Source: Spongiibacter pelagi (lineage in GTDB: Bacteria; Pseudomonadota; Gammaproteobacteria; Pseudomonadales; Spongiibacteraceae). From it: a DNA stretch of 64,000 bases. Every line of letters starts with the position of its first letter. Positions within the stretch are counted from its first letter, which is position 1. The DNA is taken from NCBI RefSeq assembly GCF_014705705.1, contig NZ_JACXLD010000005.1:124001-188000 (forward strand). Reading direction: 5' to 3'. Under the pieces are notes generated by a model, which searched no databases, had not been told where the DNA came from, and worked only from the letters and a program-made list of their open reading frames with translations. A program made the translations under genes and the position numbers. Shown here piece by piece: positions 63,150 through 64,000 of this stretch.

Positions 63150-64000
63150 ATGAAATCAACAGCAGGAATACGGAGTTGGCGTAAAGCTGCTCTGGCCGCC
63201 GCGATTGCCGGCTTTTGCATTAGCGAAGCTGCCGCACAAGGACTTGAGGAAGTGGTTGTAACGGCGCAGCGCCGTTCTGCCAGCGTGCAGGACACGCCGG
63301 TAGCGATCACCGGTCTGGGTTCTGATTCACTGGAAAAGCTGGGCTTTGAAAGTGCCAACGATATTGGTGCACAAGTGCCTAATATGCAGGTCAGTGGCCC
63401 CTACGGTGAAGTGCAGCCCATTTTCTCTATTCGCGGCGTGAGCATGTCTGACTACAGCTCTAACCAAGCGAGCCCGATCGGCGTGTACACCGACGAAGCC
63501 TACCTGCCTGCAACCTTCAGCCACGGTATGAGCTTCTTCGACGTTGAGCGTTTGGAAGTACTGCGTGGCCCACAGGGTACCCTGTACGGTAAGAACACCA
63601 CTGGTGGTGCAATCAACATCATCACCAATACTCCGCAAATCGGTGACGACTGGGCGGGTAAGCTCAAAGTTGGCGGCGGTAGCTACGGTATGGAAACTGC
63701 CGAAGGCGCAGTGGGCGGTACCCTGATTGATAACACCCTGGCAGCGCGTGTGGCTTTCAAATACAAGCGCGATGACGGTTACTTTGAAAACACCTTGGGT
63801 GGCCCAGATCTGGCGCAGACTGATTTCTTCGCTGCGCGTATCGCTTTGAACTGGCAGATTACTGACAGCCTTGGTGCCGTACTGAAATACACCCGCGGTC
63901 GCAACGACAGTTACGCCACACCACCGCGCAACGAGCCGCGCACCGATATTCGTGGTATGGAGAACCTGAACCCAACCGCGCCGTACCCCACTAATAGTGG
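63150..64000 (+). CDS. TonB-dependent receptor, partial (C-terminus outside window)
   Basis: The ATG at 63150 has AGGAG 5 bases upstream and the frame is open to the window end (283 complete codons). A signal peptide (cleavage near EAAAQG) leads to a TonB-box-like EEVVVTAQRR and the plug with LRGPQGTLYGKNTTGGAINI. The plug is almost the same as that of the receptor at 5911-8412, with the long identical SIRGVSMSDYSSNQASPIGV. The first barrel strands are also alike (DGYFENTLGGPDL). It follows the SDR gene by 80 bases and is probably co-transcribed. Expected role: uptake of the compound oxidised by this cluster. Confidence 0.92.
   Translation, partial: MKSTAGIRSWRKAALAAAIAGFCISEAAAQGLEEVVVTAQRRSASVQDTPVAITGLGSDSLEKLGFESANDIGAQVPNMQVSGPYGEVQPIFSIRGVSMSDYSSNQASPIGVYTDEAYLPATFSHGMSFFDVERLEVLRGPQGTLYGKNTTGGAINIITNTPQIGDDWAGKLKVGGGSYGMETAEGAVGGTLIDNTLAARVAFKYKRDDGYFENTLGGPDLAQTDFFAARIALNWQITDSLGAVLKYTRGRNDSYATPPRNEPRTDIRGMENLNPTAPYPTNS

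Overview
The window reads as chromosome of a free-living, probably marine, hydrocarbon- or lipid-degrading gammaproteobacterium. The best guess is the Cellvibrionales/Spongiibacteraceae-Zhongshania type. The reasons are moderate GC, two closely related TonB-dependent receptors, a CYP153-type P450 with its own ferredoxin, a second P450, a Baeyer-Villiger-type monooxygenase, a PQQ alcohol dehydrogenase, malonyl-CoA decarboxylase, and a stand-alone second EF-G of the gammaproteobacterial type. The taxon is inferred from gene content only.

Layout. 1-3.6 kb: minus-strand operon of an M19/amidohydrolase-like lipoprotein, a cupredoxin-like protein and a FedB-like membrane protein (cut by the window edge). 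3.8-11.4 kb: oxidation cluster with TonB receptor, P450 and TetR on the minus strand (a perfect 13+13 bp palindrome lies before the P450), then AraC regulator, 2Fe-2S ferredoxin and CYP153-like P450 on the plus strand. 11.6-15 kb: YaiL-like protein, a 42-aa membrane peptide, and copper resistance copAB behind a MerR-type promoter. 15-21.7 kb: glucuronate locus (uxuB, uxaC, manD, kdgK) joined to a GH79 heparanase-like hydrolase, so polymer cleavage and glucuronate catabolism sit together. 21.7-32 kb: flavoprotein, AbrB/VapC pair with palindromic operator, diguanylate cyclase, TetR plus tripartite RND efflux pump, TapT and initiator tRNA.

32.1-38.6 kb: a 6.35-kb integrated element in the 3' end of tRNA-fMet. 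It is bounded by 77-bp perfect direct repeats (tRNA 3' end plus terminator) and carries a 98-aa orphan, an IS21-family insertion and a ~1000-residue tyrosine recombinase whose C-terminus is overwritten by the IS. Beyond it lie a Fic protein and a HipBA pair, so the tRNA looks like an accessory hotspot.

41.7-54 kb: a lipoprotein with 27 tandem GGET repeats, LuxR-type and LysR regulators, an unknown lipoprotein, a GMC oxidoreductase, malonyl-CoA decarboxylase, a DUF4384-like exported protein and EF-G2. 54-64 kb: second oxidation cluster with DUF3047 protein, Baeyer-Villiger-type monooxygenase, MalT/AlkS-like regulator and PQQ alcohol dehydrogenase on the minus strand, then SDR and a TonB receptor (cut at the end) on the plus strand. 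That receptor is a near-twin, in its N-terminal part, of the one at 5.9-8.4 kb. I read the two oxidation clusters as uptake plus stepwise oxidation of hydrophobic substrates; the substrates themselves cannot be read from sequence.
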